Assembly: GCF_016599715.1 (NCBI RefSeq)
Contig: NZ_CP067019.1
Coordinates: 1,364,001 to 1,428,000 of the forward strand
Direction: 5' to 3'
Source: Acinetobacter sp. CS-2
GTDB taxonomy: Bacteria > Pseudomonadota > Gammaproteobacteria > Pseudomonadales > Moraxellaceae
Length of the DNA: 64,000 bases
The notes beneath the pieces are model-generated. The model had not been told where the DNA came from. It saw nothing but the letters and a program-made list of their open reading frames with translations, and made no database searches. The position numbers and the translations under genes were made by a program. Positions 37,324 through 46,329 of the stretch are shown in pieces (within the stretch, counting starts at the first letter, position 1; each line of letters opens with the position of its first letter).

Positions 37324-38391
37324 ATGAATCCTAGACAATTTCGCTTAGAAGATCTTGCCCGTCTGGTACAGGGCGAGCACGTAGGTCAATCTGATTTAAT
37401 ATTAGAAGGATTGGCTAGCTTGGATGCAGCTCAAGCGAAACATATTGCATTTGTAAATGCTGATAAATATCTGGATCAGGCACGCGCTTCAAAAGCGGGT
37501 GCATTGATCGTTACTTCCTCTCTAAAAAATCAGTTAGATACGCACAATAATTTTATTGTAGTTGACAATCCTTATCTGGCTTTTGCCATTCTGACGCATG
37601 TATTTGAAAAGAAAAATCAGCATCAGGGCATAGAATGTACAGCTCAAATTCACCCTTCTGCCATAATTGCCGATAGTGCCTATATTGGACATTATGTTGT
37701 TATTGGTGAGCATTGTGTGGTGGGTGATGATACCGTCATTCAGTCACACGTTAAAATTGATGATGATGTCGAAATTGGTCAGCAATGCTTTATCGATTCA
37801 CATGTCACATTAACTGGTGACACAAAAATTGGGGATCGTGTCCGTATTCATGCCAATACCGTCATTGGGGGAGAAGGCTTTGGTTTTGCTCCTTACCAAG
37901 GTAAATGGCATCGTATTGCACAATTAGGTTCAGTTAAAATCGGGAATGACGTCAGAATTGGATCAAATTGCAGCATTGACCGTGGTGCACTCGATGATAC
38001 TATTCTGGAAGATGGTGTCATTATTGATAATCTTGTGCAAATTGCCCATAACGTAAAAATTGGTGCAAATACAGCACTTGCTGCGAAATGTGGTATAGCA
38101 GGTAGCACAACAATTGGCAAAAACTGTGTACTGGCTGGAGCCGTGGGGGTGGTAGGTCACATTAATATTGCCGACAGTGTCACAATTACCGGTATGTCAA
38201 TGGTCACAAAAAGTATTTCTGAGGCAGGGAGCTATTCTTCTGGGACACCAATGCTGGAAAGTTTGCACTGGAAACGGGCTGCAGTACGCTTTAAACAATT
38301 AGCAGATGTGCCATTGACCCAGTTACTTAAACGGCTTGATCATATACAGGCTCAAATCGAGTCCCTTGAATCAACTTTTAAGCGTAAATAG
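37324..38391 (+). CDS. lpxD: UDP-3-O-(3-hydroxyacyl)glucosamine N-acyltransferase
   Basis: Third step of lipid A synthesis, adding the N-linked acyl chain from acyl-ACP, 355 aa. The N-terminal uridine-binding domain (about 1-100) is followed by left-handed beta-helix hexapeptide repeats (about 105-310). The catalytic histidine lies in [18 protein letters not shown], preceded by [21 protein letters not shown]-terminal helix (about 325-355, [21 protein letters not shown]) is typical. It lies three bases after skp and three bases before fabZ. Confidence 0.97.
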   Translation: MNPRQFRLEDLARLVQGEHVGQSDLILEGLASLDAAQAKHIAFVNADKYLDQARASKAGALIVTSSLKNQLDTHNNFIVVDNPYLAFAILTHVFEKKNQHQGIECTAQIHPSAIIADSAYIGHYVVIGEHCVVGDDTVIQSHVKIDDDVEIGQQCFIDSHVTLTGDTKIGDRVRIHANTVIGGEGFGFAPYQGKWHRIAQLGSVKIGNDVRIGSNCSIDRGALDDTILEDGVIIDNLVQIAHNVKIGANTALAAKCGIAGSTTIGKNCVLAGAVGVVGHINIADSVTITGMSMVTKSISEAGSYSSGTPMLESLHWKRAAVRFKQLADVPLTQLLKRLDHIQAQIESLESTFKRK

Positions 38392-38393
38392 AT

Positions 38394-38882
38394 ATGATGA
38401 CTGAGTCGAATACTCCTGCATTTACGAAACCTGAATTGCCAATGCACATTCAACAAATTCGTGAATATTTACCTCACCGCTATCCATTCTTATTGGTCGA
38501 TCGCATTGTAGATGTGACTGACAATGGCATTGTGGGCTATAAGAATGTTTCAATCAATGAAGAGTTTTTACAGGGGCACTTCCCGGGCTACCCGATTATG
38601 CCAGGCGTTTTGATTGTTGAGGCATTAGCTCAAGTCTCTGGTATACTTGGTTTTATCATGAATAATGAAAAACCTGGTCCAGGATCATTGTTCCTTTTTG
38701 CGGGTGTTGAAAAAGTCCGTTTTAAAAAACAGGTCGTTGCTGGTGACCAATTGGTATTAAAATCAGAATTGGTTATGCACAAACGTGGAATTTACAAATA
38801 TAATTGTATCGCCACAGTGGATGGCGTTGTAGCAACAACCGCGGAAATTACGGTTTCGCATCAGAAAATAGAGCAGGCATGA
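38394..38882 (+). CDS. fabZ: 3-hydroxyacyl-[acyl-carrier-protein] dehydratase FabZ
   Basis: Dehydrates 3-hydroxyacyl-ACP in fatty acid elongation and competes with LpxA/LpxD for that pool. The product is 162 aa. The hotdog-fold motifs are YLPHRYPFLLVDRIVDV near the N-terminus and the catalytic stretch HFPGYPIMPGVLIVEALAQ (His near 62, Glu near 76). A second in-frame ATG follows at the next codon. The stop overlaps the lpxA start by four bases (ATGA), so fabZ and lpxA are translationally coupled. Confidence 0.97.
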   Translation: MMTESNTPAFTKPELPMHIQQIREYLPHRYPFLLVDRIVDVTDNGIVGYKNVSINEEFLQGHFPGYPIMPGVLIVEALAQVSGILGFIMNNEKPGPGSLFLFAGVEKVRFKKQVVAGDQLVLKSELVMHKRGIYKYNCIATVDGVVATTAEITVSHQKIEQA

Positions 38883-39667
38883 GTAATAACGATTTAATTC
38901 ACCCAACCGCCATTATAGACTCATCTGCAGTCATTGCTGCAGATGTACAAATTGGCCCTTATTGTATTATTGGGCCACAGGTCACCATTGGTGAGGGCAC
39001 CAAGCTACATGCACATGTAGTGGTTGGTGGTTATACTCGTATTGGGAAAAACAACGAAATATTCCAGTTCGCGAGTGTGGGTGAAGTTTGTCAGGATTTA
39101 AAATATGCTGGCGAAGAGACCTGGCTTGAAATTGGCGATCATAACTCTATTCGTGAGCATTGCAGCTTGCATCGTGGTACGGTTCAAGATCAAGGTCTTA
39201 CCAAAATCGGTAGTCATAATTTATTGATGGTCAATACACATATTGCACATGACTGTGTGGTGGGCGATCATAATATTTTTGCCAATAATGTTGGTGTTGC
39301 CGGACATGTTCAGGTTGGAGATTATGTGGTCGTGGGTGGAAACTCAGGTATTCATCAATTCTGCAAAATTGATTCTTACAGCATGATTGGTGGTGCTTCG
39401 TTAATCTTAAAAGATGTACCTGCTTATGTCATGGTTTCAGGTAATCCAGCGCATGCCTTTGCCATGAATGTTGAAGGTATGCGTCGTAAGGGTTGGTCTA
39501 AAGATGTGATCCAGGCCTTACGTCAAGCCTTTAAATTGATTTATAAAGAAGCTTTAACCACTGAGCAGGCCATACAGCAGATTCGCACCGACCTGTTGCC
39601 TGAGGCTCCTGAAGTACAGTTATTGATTGATTCATTAGAGCAATCCAAGCGTGGTATTGTTCGTTAA
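38879..39667 (+). CDS. lpxA: UDP-N-acetylglucosamine O-acyltransferase
   Basis: First step of lipid A synthesis, 262 aa from the ATG at 38879. The longer in-frame start at 38804 lies inside fabZ. Hexapeptide beta-helix repeats cover about 8-190. The catalytic His124 lies in VNTHIAHDCVVGDHN, the counterpart of E. coli His125. The substrate loop is IHQFCKIDSYSMIGG and the C-terminal helices are typical. In E. coli lpxB follows; here the operon ends with a terminator, and no lpxB is in the window. Confidence 0.97.
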   Translation: MSNNDLIHPTAIIDSSAVIAADVQIGPYCIIGPQVTIGEGTKLHAHVVVGGYTRIGKNNEIFQFASVGEVCQDLKYAGEETWLEIGDHNSIREHCSLHRGTVQDQGLTKIGSHNLLMVNTHIAHDCVVGDHNIFANNVGVAGHVQVGDYVVVGGNSGIHQFCKIDSYSMIGGASLILKDVPAYVMVSGNPAHAFAMNVEGMRRKGWSKDVIQALRQAFKLIYKEALTTEQAIQQIRTDLLPEAPEVQLLIDSLEQSKRGIVR

Positions 39668-39682
39668 TCGAATATACTGCTA

Positions 39683-39712
39683 TAAAAAAGACACCTATTA
39701 AGGTGTCTTTTT
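39683..39712 (+). terminator. Terminator at the end of the envelope operon (lpxA)
   Basis: A 12-bp perfect stem (39683-39694 with 39701-39712) with T-runs on both strands. It separates convergent lpxA and ybgF. Confidence 0.92.
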
Positions 39713-39719
39713 TTGTCTT

Positions 39720-40580
39720 TTATTTCTTCAGATATCCAGCTTCTTCAGATTTGGGATAATTTTTTTGTAATTTTATTTTTAACTGATTGGCAAGAGTTGT
39801 ATTGTAATCGACATTTTTGGCTATATTGTAGAGTTGATATAGGGAACGTGATGCCTTGGCAGAATTGGGGTATTGATTGACCACGACATTATAGTTCTTT
39901 TTAGCTTCTGCATAATTGGTCGGTTCCACGGCCAGATTAAATTCAGCGAGCCAGAAATAGGCATTACTAATGTAGATACTATTGGGATTGTTCTTGATAA
40001 AGTTTTGCATAGGAGCAATAGCTTTTTTTGCACCGCCTTGTTTATAAGCATCCAGCGCTACAGTATAGGCTGCTTTATCAAGTTCAGTTGAAGAGGGCTG
40101 AGCATTGGCGGGAACTGCTTGCTTGGCTGTTGCTGGAGCCACTTCTTTAGCGGATGTATGAGATGCTACTGTGGCTTGGCTGTTTGAGCTGCTGGGAGAA
40201 GTATCCTGTTGGTTATCCTCCTCTGGAGCTGCACTTTCTGGGTCTACTTTCTGTTGCAGAAGTTCCAGACGTTGGTCCAAGTCGGTATAGCGATTGGTCA
40301 ATTCGTGTTTAAGCTGTTCAATTTCGTTGTCCTGTTCTTCAATTTTGCCGCGTAATACGCGAATGTCATTTTCTAATTGCTGGTTTTTTTGCATGATTTG
40401 CCAATTTAAATTGGTTGGCACATTGGCAACTGTTGCACCTGGGTTCATAGCCACATTGTTGGCACTGAGGTCAATACTGTTGTTTTGACTCAAGCCGCGT
40501 GATTCAATCGGGACATTGGCGTAAAGTGAAGCCGAACCCAAGAAGGTGAGTACGCATAAGGCATGCTGTTTGAGCATCAT
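39720..40580 (-). CDS. ybgF: Tol-Pal-type periplasmic protein YbgF (CpoB-like)
   Basis: Periplasmic TPR protein linked in relatives to the Tol-Pal system and to coordination of cell-wall synthesis with outer-membrane constriction. The product is 286 aa from the ATG at 40580, with GGAT eight bases upstream. Signal peptide about 1-21. A coiled coil covers about 60-110 (LENDIRVLRGKIEEQDNEIE). A Ser/Thr/Ala/Pro-rich linker follows, then three TPR-like repeats from about 165 (AYTVALDAYKQGGAKKAI, AYFWLAEFNLAVEP, ASRSLYQLYNIA). tolQRAB and pal are not neighbours here, so the assignment rests on the protein only. Confidence 0.85.
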   Translation of the reverse strand: MMLKQHALCVLTFLGSASLYANVPIESRGLSQNNSIDLSANNVAMNPGATVANVPTNLNWQIMQKNQQLENDIRVLRGKIEEQDNEIEQLKHELTNRYTDLDQRLELLQQKVDPESAAPEEDNQQDTSPSSSNSQATVASHTSAKEVAPATAKQAVPANAQPSSTELDKAAYTVALDAYKQGGAKKAIAPMQNFIKNNPNSIYISNAYFWLAEFNLAVEPTNYAEAKKNYNVVVNQYPNSAKASRSLYQLYNIAKNVDYNTTLANQLKIKLQKNYPKSEEAGYLKK

Positions 40581-40825
40581 AAAAAACATCCATTTTGTAT
40601 TTTTCGGTCCGTTCTAAATACAAGATTTTAGAGTGTGACCATTTAAAAGACATGACGACATTAAAAACGTCCGGCCCATGAAATGCAATATGCGTTTACA
40701 ATCTTGTCATAGTTTTAAAGTAATTGATTGTGCAGATAAAAACATTCAAGAATGCTGTTTTTAATCAAGATTGTTTTTTTAATAAGCAAACAAAAGCAAT
40801 GTTGCTAGAAAACAGGTTAGAGTAC

Positions 40826-40853
40826 TTGCAAGTTAATTAAAAATCTCTATACT
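40826..40853 (+). promoter_or_regulatory. Promoter of the SRP RNA gene
   Basis: TTGCAA (40826-40831) and TATACT (40848-40853) are 16 bases apart, giving a start near 40860, just before the RNA's first paired base. Confidence 0.6.
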
Positions 40854-40866
40854 CTGTTCTTGCAAT

Positions 40867-40976
<110 letters not shown>

Positions 40977-41010
40977 ACCAATTTTTATAATAATTCATAT
41001 TTCCCTATAT

Positions 41011-41610
41011 TTATATTTCATCTGCTTTTTTGCTAATTGCTTTCATAATTGCATCCATTTCAAATCCACGATACATCAAAAAGCGTATTTGTTTAGCTTT
41101 CAGTTTGGGCTCTTTTTCAACATCAAGACCGAATTTTTTTACTTTCAGTTGATAGGCCTGTTCATTCCAGTCAGTTTCTTTTAATTCATCCTGAATTAAA
41201 CTGCTATCAATTTTTTTTGATTTTAATGCTATCTTGATGCGGTTTGGACCTTTACCTTTACGTTTCTGGCTCGACAGCATCATTTCAGCTACACGCTGAT
41301 CACTCTGATAATTTTCACTCGCCAGTTCATCCACCAGTTTAATGACTTCATCACGATCCACGGCATAAAGTGCAAGTTTCTCGATCAGATCCGCTTTTGA
41401 GTATTCCTTACGTGTCAATACTGCAAAAGCGTAGGAACGTAAGCGTGTGCCAGTCAAGCCTTGAGCTTTTGGTTCAGATGGATTTTCAAAGTGTAAAGCA
41501 TCGGATTCTTTAGGCGGAATTGAACAGGTGGACAATTCTCCAGGCGACTCATTAAATTGTTGCTTGAGTGCTGCGTAATCCAGCATATTGGGAAATTTGG
41601 GATTGTTCAT
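41011..41610 (-). CDS. recX: Regulatory protein RecX
   Basis: Small RecA-binding protein that limits RecA filament growth, 199 aa. The helical RecX repeats start with LRSYAFAVLTRKEYSKADLIEKL (about 58-80), followed by LVDELASENYQSDQRVAEMMLSS and FLMYRGFEMDAIMKAI. An N-terminal extension of about 50 residues is longer than in E. coli RecX (166 aa). It lies 73 bases downstream of recA with a terminator between. Read-through of this hairpin is the usual way recX gets a small share of recA transcripts. Confidence 0.93.
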   Translation of the reverse strand: MNNPKFPNMLDYAALKQQFNESPGELSTCSIPPKESDALHFENPSEPKAQGLTGTRLRSYAFAVLTRKEYSKADLIEKLALYAVDRDEVIKLVDELASENYQSDQRVAEMMLSSQKRKGKGPNRIKIALKSKKIDSSLIQDELKETDWNEQAYQLKVKKFGLDVEKEPKLKAKQIRFLMYRGFEMDAIMKAISKKADEI

Positions 41611-41633
41611 AAGGGTCTATATCACATCAAATA

Positions 41634-41657
41634 TAAAACGCCCCGTAGGGCGTTTTA
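41634..41657 (-). terminator. Terminator between recA and recX
   Basis: TAAAACGCCC (41634-41643) pairs with GGGCGTTTTA (41648-41657), four-base loop. It lies 27 bases past the recA stop. Confidence 0.88.
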
Positions 41658-41683
41658 CAGTTTAACTTTTATTATGCCGGAAA

Positions 41684-42727
41684 TTAAGCATCTAAAAAGT
41701 CTGGTTCAGCTTCATCCTTGTCTTCTACCGGTGCTGTACCTGTAGTAAGGAGTTGTTCACGAATCAGTTTTTCCACTTCTACTGCAATTTGTGGATTTTC
41801 TTCCAGATGGCGAATCACGTTGTTTTTACCTTGGCCAATTTTATCGCCCTGATAAGAATACCATGCGCCAGCTTTTTGGATGATCTCTTGCTGTACGGCG
41901 AGGTCAATCAATTCGCCTAAATGGTTGACACCTTTACCATACAGAATTTGGAATACCGCTTCTTTAAATGGAGGCGCCATCTTGTTCTTCACGACTTTTA
42001 CGCGGGTTTCCGAACCGATGATTTCATCACCTTCTTTTACCTGACCGATACGGCGGATATCGAGACGTACAGAAGCGTAGAATTTAAGCGCATTACCACC
42101 CGTTGTGGTTTCAGGGCTACCAAACATCACGCCAATCTTCATACGGATCTGGTTAATGAAGATCACCATACAGTTAGAGCGCTTTGCATTACCGGTGATT
42201 TTACGCAATGCTTGGCTCATTAAACGGGCTTGCAGACCCATATGCGAGTCACCCATTTCACCTTCAATTTCCGCGCGTGGGGTTAGGGCTGCTACGGAGT
42301 CGACCACGATCAGGTCAATCGCGCCAGAGCGTACCAGCATGTCGGCAATTTCAAGTGCCTGTTCACCATTGTCAGGCTGTGACACCAGAAGATTGTCGAT
42401 ATCTACGCCTAACTTGCGGGCATATTGCGGATCAAGCGCATGTTCGGCATCAATGAACGCACATGTACCACCCGCTTTTTGACATTCTGCAATAGCTTGC
42501 AAAGTCATGGTGGTTTTACCTGAAGATTCAGGGCCGTAAATTTCAACGATACGGCCTTTAGGTAAACCACCAATACCCAGAGCAATATCCAGGGTTAAAG
42601 AGCCTGTAGAGACCGCTTCAACGGCCTGTACAGTATTGTCACCAAGGCGCATTACTGTATTTTTACCAAACTGTTTTTCAATCTGGCTTAGGGCAGCATT
42701 TAGCGCCTTGCTTTTATTATCATCCAT
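41684..42727 (-). CDS. recA: Recombinase RecA
   Basis: Strand-exchange recombinase and DNA-damage signal, 347 aa. Walker [10 protein letters not shown] is near residues 66-74. Walker [12 protein letters not shown] and L2-region [19 protein letters not shown] are intact. The acidic tail [13 protein letters not shown] is typical. No LexA-type CTGT-N8-ACAG box lies in the 155 bases upstream, in agreement with the known absence of LexA in Acinetobacter. The leader holds a small palindrome. recX follows past a terminator. Confidence 0.98.
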   Translation of the reverse strand: MDDNKSKALNAALSQIEKQFGKNTVMRLGDNTVQAVEAVSTGSLTLDIALGIGGLPKGRIVEIYGPESSGKTTMTLQAIAECQKAGGTCAFIDAEHALDPQYARKLGVDIDNLLVSQPDNGEQALEIADMLVRSGAIDLIVVDSVAALTPRAEIEGEMGDSHMGLQARLMSQALRKITGNAKRSNCMVIFINQIRMKIGVMFGSPETTTGGNALKFYASVRLDIRRIGQVKEGDEIIGSETRVKVVKNKMAPPFKEAVFQILYGKGVNHLGELIDLAVQQEIIQKAGAWYSYQGDKIGQGKNNVIRHLEENPQIAVEVEKLIREQLLTTGTAPVEDKDEAEPDFLDA

Positions 42728-42760
42728 CTCACAACCTCAAACGATGTCACAAAAATATTC

Positions 42761-42805
42761 ACTTAAGTGGATGTGTTGCTTTCAAACGTGTTCCACCCAA
42801 GTATA
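42761..42805 (-). promoter_or_regulatory. Candidate recA promoter -10 and palindromic leader
   Basis: On the minus strand TATACT (42800-42805) is a fair -10 element; the -35 is weak. The predicted leader of about 65 bases contains the perfect palindrome CACTTAAGTG (42761-42770). A structured recA leader has been reported for A. baumannii; equivalence here is not shown. Confidence 0.4.
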
Positions 42806-42882
42806 GTGACAGATTCATTCCTTATGTACTATATCAATTCAGTCGAATGCGACAGAATGTGACGCTTAAATATCAACAGCTT

Positions 42883-43320
42883 CTAATCGTGATATGACCA
42901 GTGCTGATCGAACTGCTGATCATTATCTTGTTTGAATTTACTGATTTGTCTTCGATCTTTTTTACTCGGCCGATGTTCAGGTCGGGCTAGATTATGCAAC
43001 TTTCTTTGGGTGGCAATCAACTCTCGTCTTGCAACACTCACTTCGGTTTCTTCATAAAGTTGCTGGGCAATCGGTGCTGCACCGCGCACAGCGGATAAGG
43101 CATTGATGACGACAGTTTTACGGTCAAAACCCTGCTGGATGGTGAGCTCCATCCCGACACGAATTTCTTTGGAAACTTTAACCCGTTCACCGTTATGATG
43201 AACTTTACCGCCTTCAATGGCAGCTTTGGATATTGAACGTGTTTTAAAAAAACGTGCTGCCCACAACCATTTGTCAACACGCATACTTTCAACATTGTTC
43301 TGTTGAGAAGAATTAGGCAT
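42883..43320 (-). CDS. hslR: S4-domain RNA-binding heat shock protein Hsp15
   Basis: Binds 50S subunits that carry a stalled nascent chain. The product is 145 aa with an S4 domain at about 12-75 (MRVDKWLWAARFFKTRSIS, then VHHNGERVKVSKEIRVG). A basic C-terminal tail with RPSKKDRRQISKFKQ is typical. The start overlaps the upstream yrfG stop by eight bases. The yrfG-hslR pair is also found in E. coli, which supports both names. Confidence 0.92.
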   Translation of the reverse strand: MPNSSQQNNVESMRVDKWLWAARFFKTRSISKAAIEGGKVHHNGERVKVSKEIRVGMELTIQQGFDRKTVVINALSAVRGAAPIAQQLYEETEVSVARRELIATQRKLHNLARPEHRPSKKDRRQISKFKQDNDQQFDQHWSYHD

Positions 43321-43999
43321 ATTTTTTCAGATCCTCAGCTTGTTCTAAGATCACCATTAAATCGGTCAGCTCTTGTAAAATTGGATAGGAACTTTCAGTC
43401 CTAATTTCTTTTTGAGATGAGGGCTGGGCAATGGTAATTAAATGCTGGATACCAAATTTTTCTGCACCTTTGAGTACTTTTTCAGTGTCATCAATAAAAT
43501 AGGTATGTTCGACCTGAAAGGGGTGCAGTGAATGGAGTTTCTGCCAAAATTCGATGTTTTCTTTGGCGTGACCAATCGTTTCACTGCTGACAATTACATC
43601 AAAATAATGCGCGATTTGGGTTTGTTCAAGTTTGAATTTCAGGCCTTCACAATCGGCATTGGTTGCAATCCAGCAGGCATAGCCCTGAGCTTTAAGATAT
43701 TCCAGCAGTTCAATACATCCTGGACGTAAAGTTACCTTGTGTTGAAATTCCTGTTGCAGCGCCAATGTATCAACCCCTACTTTTGCACTCCAGAAGCGTG
43801 TGGAATACCAATTTAAGGTATGATTGTATTGCTGGTAAAACTGAAATAGCGCTCGGGTACTTTGTTCGAGTGTACAGTTATGCTTTTCTGCATAGCGAAT
43901 AGGGAGTTGATGATTCCAGATGAAATCATCATAAGCAAGATCAAGAAGCGTACCATCCATGTCAAAGATGATGGTGGGTTTTTCTGAGGAATTCGGCAT
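43313..43999 (-). CDS. yrfG: HAD-family GMP/IMP 5'-nucleotidase YrfG
   Basis: HAD hydrolase related to E. coli YrfG, which removes phosphate from GMP and IMP. The product is 228 aa from the ATG at 43999; an earlier in-frame start at 44068 lies in cysQ and is unlikely. Motif I is F-D-M-D-G-T-L-L-D (about 11-19). The cap region starts AYDDFIWNHQLPIRYAEKH, matching YrfG's FDNYFW-type segment. Motif II is WIATNADC and motif III/IV HTYFIDDTEKVLKGAEKFG. It is coupled to hslR and divergent from cysQ, with only 13 bases between the starts. Confidence 0.88.
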   Translation of the reverse strand: MPNSSEKPTIIFDMDGTLLDLAYDDFIWNHQLPIRYAEKHNCTLEQSTRALFQFYQQYNHTLNWYSTRFWSAKVGVDTLALQQEFQHKVTLRPGCIELLEYLKAQGYACWIATNADCEGLKFKLEQTQIAHYFDVIVSSETIGHAKENIEFWQKLHSLHPFQVEHTYFIDDTEKVLKGAEKFGIQHLITIAQPSSQKEIRTESSYPILQELTDLMVILEQAEDLKKYA

Positions 44000-44012
44000 A
44001 TGAAGGTAATCT

Positions 44013-44867
44013 ATGTTTAATGCAACTACGGCACCGCAAGATGCTCTGATTTTACAGTTAGTTCCCATTGTGACACAGGCATGTGAAATTTTGCGAGCAG
44101 AATATCAAGCCTATTGTGCAGGTGAAACTTTTGATGTCGAGCATAAAAATGATCAATCACCCGTAACCCAGGCAGATTATCGGGTCAATGCGTTTATCAC
44201 GACCGCATTACACAAAATTTTTCCGAACATCTCGTTGTTGTCTGAAGAAGGTGACTATACCGAGCGTGAGCAATGGCAAAAATTCTGGTTGCTTGACCCT
44301 TTGGATGGTACCAAGGAATTTCTGCATAAACGTCCTGAATTTACCATTAATTTGAGTCTGGTTGAGGGGGCGCATACCACCTTCGCTGTATTAGCCATCC
44401 CTGGTGAACAAACGATATATTTTTGTCCCAAACATGGCCTGCCTTTAAAATTAGAAATTGCAACGGGGCAATGGCTGCAATATGTTGATGATCTGCCATC
44501 TGAAACTGTTCAGGTCGGTTTAAGTCAAAGTAGTCAGAACAAACCTAAATATGCTGAATATCTGGACATCCTGAAACAGCAGGTGGATATTGTAGAGTTT
44601 AGGGCGGGCAGTGCCTATAAGTTCTGCATGATGCTGGAAGGTAAAGTGGATATTTACCCACGCTTTCATCCGACCAGTGAGTGGGATACCAGTGCAGGGC
44701 AATGCCTGATTGAACGCATCGGTGGCGGGCTGGTAGATTTTAAAGGCAGACCCTTTGTATATAATCAGCGCGAGAGTTTACTGAATGGTGGTTTTATCGC
44801 ATTTCGTAATATCGAGATGAAAAATTTGGCATTCCAGGCCCTAGGACTTATGGCGAACATACATTGA
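44013..44867 (+). CDS. cysQ: 3'(2'),5'-bisphosphate nucleotidase CysQ
   Basis: Removes the 3'-phosphate of PAP, the by-product of sulfate assimilation; inositol-monophosphatase superfamily, Mg-dependent. The product is 284 aa. Metal-site motifs are LLSEEGDY (about 70-77), WLLDPLDGTKEF (about 93-104) and EWDTSAGQCLIERIGG (about 220-235). An N-terminal extension of about 20 residues precedes the usual start. It is divergent from yrfG; the shared 13-base gap means each promoter lies within the other gene's 5' region. Confidence 0.94.
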   Translation: MFNATTAPQDALILQLVPIVTQACEILRAEYQAYCAGETFDVEHKNDQSPVTQADYRVNAFITTALHKIFPNISLLSEEGDYTEREQWQKFWLLDPLDGTKEFLHKRPEFTINLSLVEGAHTTFAVLAIPGEQTIYFCPKHGLPLKLEIATGQWLQYVDDLPSETVQVGLSQSSQNKPKYAEYLDILKQQVDIVEFRAGSAYKFCMMLEGKVDIYPRFHPTSEWDTSAGQCLIERIGGGLVDFKGRPFVYNQRESLLNGGFIAFRNIEMKNLAFQALGLMANIH

Positions 44868-44925
44868 GCTGATGCATTAACATGCTATAGTATGCTATGT
44901 ACCCATGTTTAATTTTGGCTGCTTC

Positions 44926-45669
44926 ATGGCGTTAGATTTACTCCCTATAAGTATGCTGAAGGCGATTGATTTATTGCCTGATGCTAAAACACCTGTCACT
45001 CTGTTTACCCGCCATTCTATTCGCGAGGTCGTTACAGGGCAGGGTTTGGCAGGCTATGATTTGCAGTTAACTGAACAAGGCCGTGAGCTTGCCCAGGCAT
45101 GGGGTAACTATTTAATTGATAATACGGATCGTAGCATCCAGCACTGTATTTCAAGTCCGATTCAACGCTGTGTCGATACTGCTGCTTTAATGATACAGGG
45201 TGCCGATTCGAGTATGCTGGCACAAAATACCCATCATATTGAAATTGTCCAGCAAGGCTTACTGGTTGAGCCGGGAAGTTTTGTGCTCGATATTAAACAG
45301 GCGGGGCCTTATTTTCAGAAACAAGGTGCTTTGGGTTTTATTAACAGTTTTGTCAATAATGCCTTGCCTGGAATGAAACATCCGATTACTGGTGTAGTCG
45401 ATGTGCTGGAGCTGATTTATAACACTCATCCGCAAGATCATTTTGGTTTAAGTCTGGCTGTAAGTCACGATACTATTTTGGCAGCCATTATTGCGGTGAT
45501 TTCTGGGCGTAATACCGTTAGCCATGAAGACTGGCCAAAAATGATGGAAGGCCTGTTTGTCTGGTTTGAAGGTGATGTGTTTTTAGAATCCAAACTGAAA
45601 TGGATTTGGCGTGGTCAAGTGAACGAGTTGTCGATTCGCGAGTTTCAGAACCTGGAAAAAATAAAATAA
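44926..45669 (+). CDS. Histidine phosphatase family protein
   Basis: Phosphoglycerate-mutase-like phosphatase fold, 247 aa; substrate unknown. The nucleophile motif is T-R-H-S-I-R (about 27-32), with ISSPIQRCVDTAALM as the second arginine region and LAVSHDTILAAIIA with the second histidine near residue 178. I chose the ATG at 44926 because a TATAGT element near 44886 would place the transcript start close to the earlier ATG at 44905. Neither has a strong ribosome site. Relatives include acid phosphatases and SixA-type proteins; the long N-terminal segment is not typical for SixA. Confidence 0.8.
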   Translation: MALDLLPISMLKAIDLLPDAKTPVTLFTRHSIREVVTGQGLAGYDLQLTEQGRELAQAWGNYLIDNTDRSIQHCISSPIQRCVDTAALMIQGADSSMLAQNTHHIEIVQQGLLVEPGSFVLDIKQAGPYFQKQGALGFINSFVNNALPGMKHPITGVVDVLELIYNTHPQDHFGLSLAVSHDTILAAIIAVISGRNTVSHEDWPKMMEGLFVWFEGDVFLESKLKWIWRGQVNELSIREFQNLEKIK

Positions 45670-45810
45670 AACAGCATTGCTTTTAAAAAACGCCCTCTTG
45701 ATATTCTTCCTGAATAAAGTAATCCTAAAAAAAATTTTTAATAGAAGTTTTGAAGTGCTTTATGTTTTTATAAGGTGCTATTTTTAGACCTAATAATTTT
45801 TTATAGACGT

Positions 45811-45837
45811 AAAAAAAGCCCTAAAAGGGCTTTTTTT
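45811..45837. terminator. Terminator of rpsT (bidirectional form)
   Basis: AAAAAAAGCCCT (45811-45822) pairs with AGGGCTTTTTTT (45826-45837). It lies 12 bases past the rpsT stop, and could also end transcripts of the histidine phosphatase gene. Confidence 0.9.
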
Positions 45838-45848
45838 AATGCAACAAC

Positions 45849-46115
45849 TTAGTTAGCTAAAGCTTTAACTTGTGCATTTAAACGGCTCTTATGACGAGCA
45901 GCTTTGTTTTTATGGATGATACCTTTATCAGCCATACGGTCAATTACAGGAACCGCAGTTTTGTATGCTTCTGTAGCAGCAGCATAATCACCAGCAGCGA
46001 TTGCAGCTACTGTACGTTTAAGATAAGTACGAACCATAGAACGTAAGCTTGCGTTGTGTTTACGTGCTTTAACGTTTTGACGAGCACGTTTTTTAGCTTG
46101 AGCAGAGTTTGCCAC
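45849..46115 (-). CDS. rpsT: Small ribosomal subunit protein S20
   Basis: 30S subunit protein that binds 16S rRNA, 88 aa. It begins [20 protein letters not shown] and is Lys/Arg/Ala-rich throughout, with [20 protein letters not shown] near the end, the family's conserved C-terminal helix. It is monocistronic, with a promoter about 100 bases upstream and a strong terminator. In E. coli the S20 mRNA leader is autoregulated; whether the 90-base leader here does the same cannot be read directly. Confidence 0.98.
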   Translation of the reverse strand: MANSAQAKKRARQNVKARKHNASLRSMVRTYLKRTVAAIAAGDYAAATEAYKTAVPVIDRMADKGIIHKNKAARHKSRLNAQVKALAN

Positions 46116-46212
46116 TCGTGCACTCCTTGAATTAGATTGGTCTGGGCGGGCTGAAATTACAACTGAAAACCTTCATCAGAAGAATTATCACCAGCCCGTA
46201 AACAAGTGCCAT

Positions 46213-46241
46213 ATTGTGATTAAACTATGGCGTTAAGTCAA
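46213..46241 (-). promoter_or_regulatory. Promoter of rpsT within an inverted repeat
   Basis: On the minus strand TTGACT (46236-46241) and CACAAT (46213-46218) are 17 bases apart. The -35 lies in one arm of the repeat AAGTCAA-GTC-TTGACTT (46235-46251). The other arm gives a TTGACT reading the opposite way, toward the gene at 46330. Confidence 0.5.
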
Positions 46242-46329
46242 GTCTTGACTTGATTCGGCAACATTTTAGATGCATAAAAAGTATAAAAAAACCGTTACAT
46301 TAGTAAAACCTATAGAGATTGATTAAAAA

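Noticed and set aside
42728..42882. LexA operator in front of recA
   Set aside because: The nearest match, CTGTCACTATACTTGG, lacks the ACAG half.
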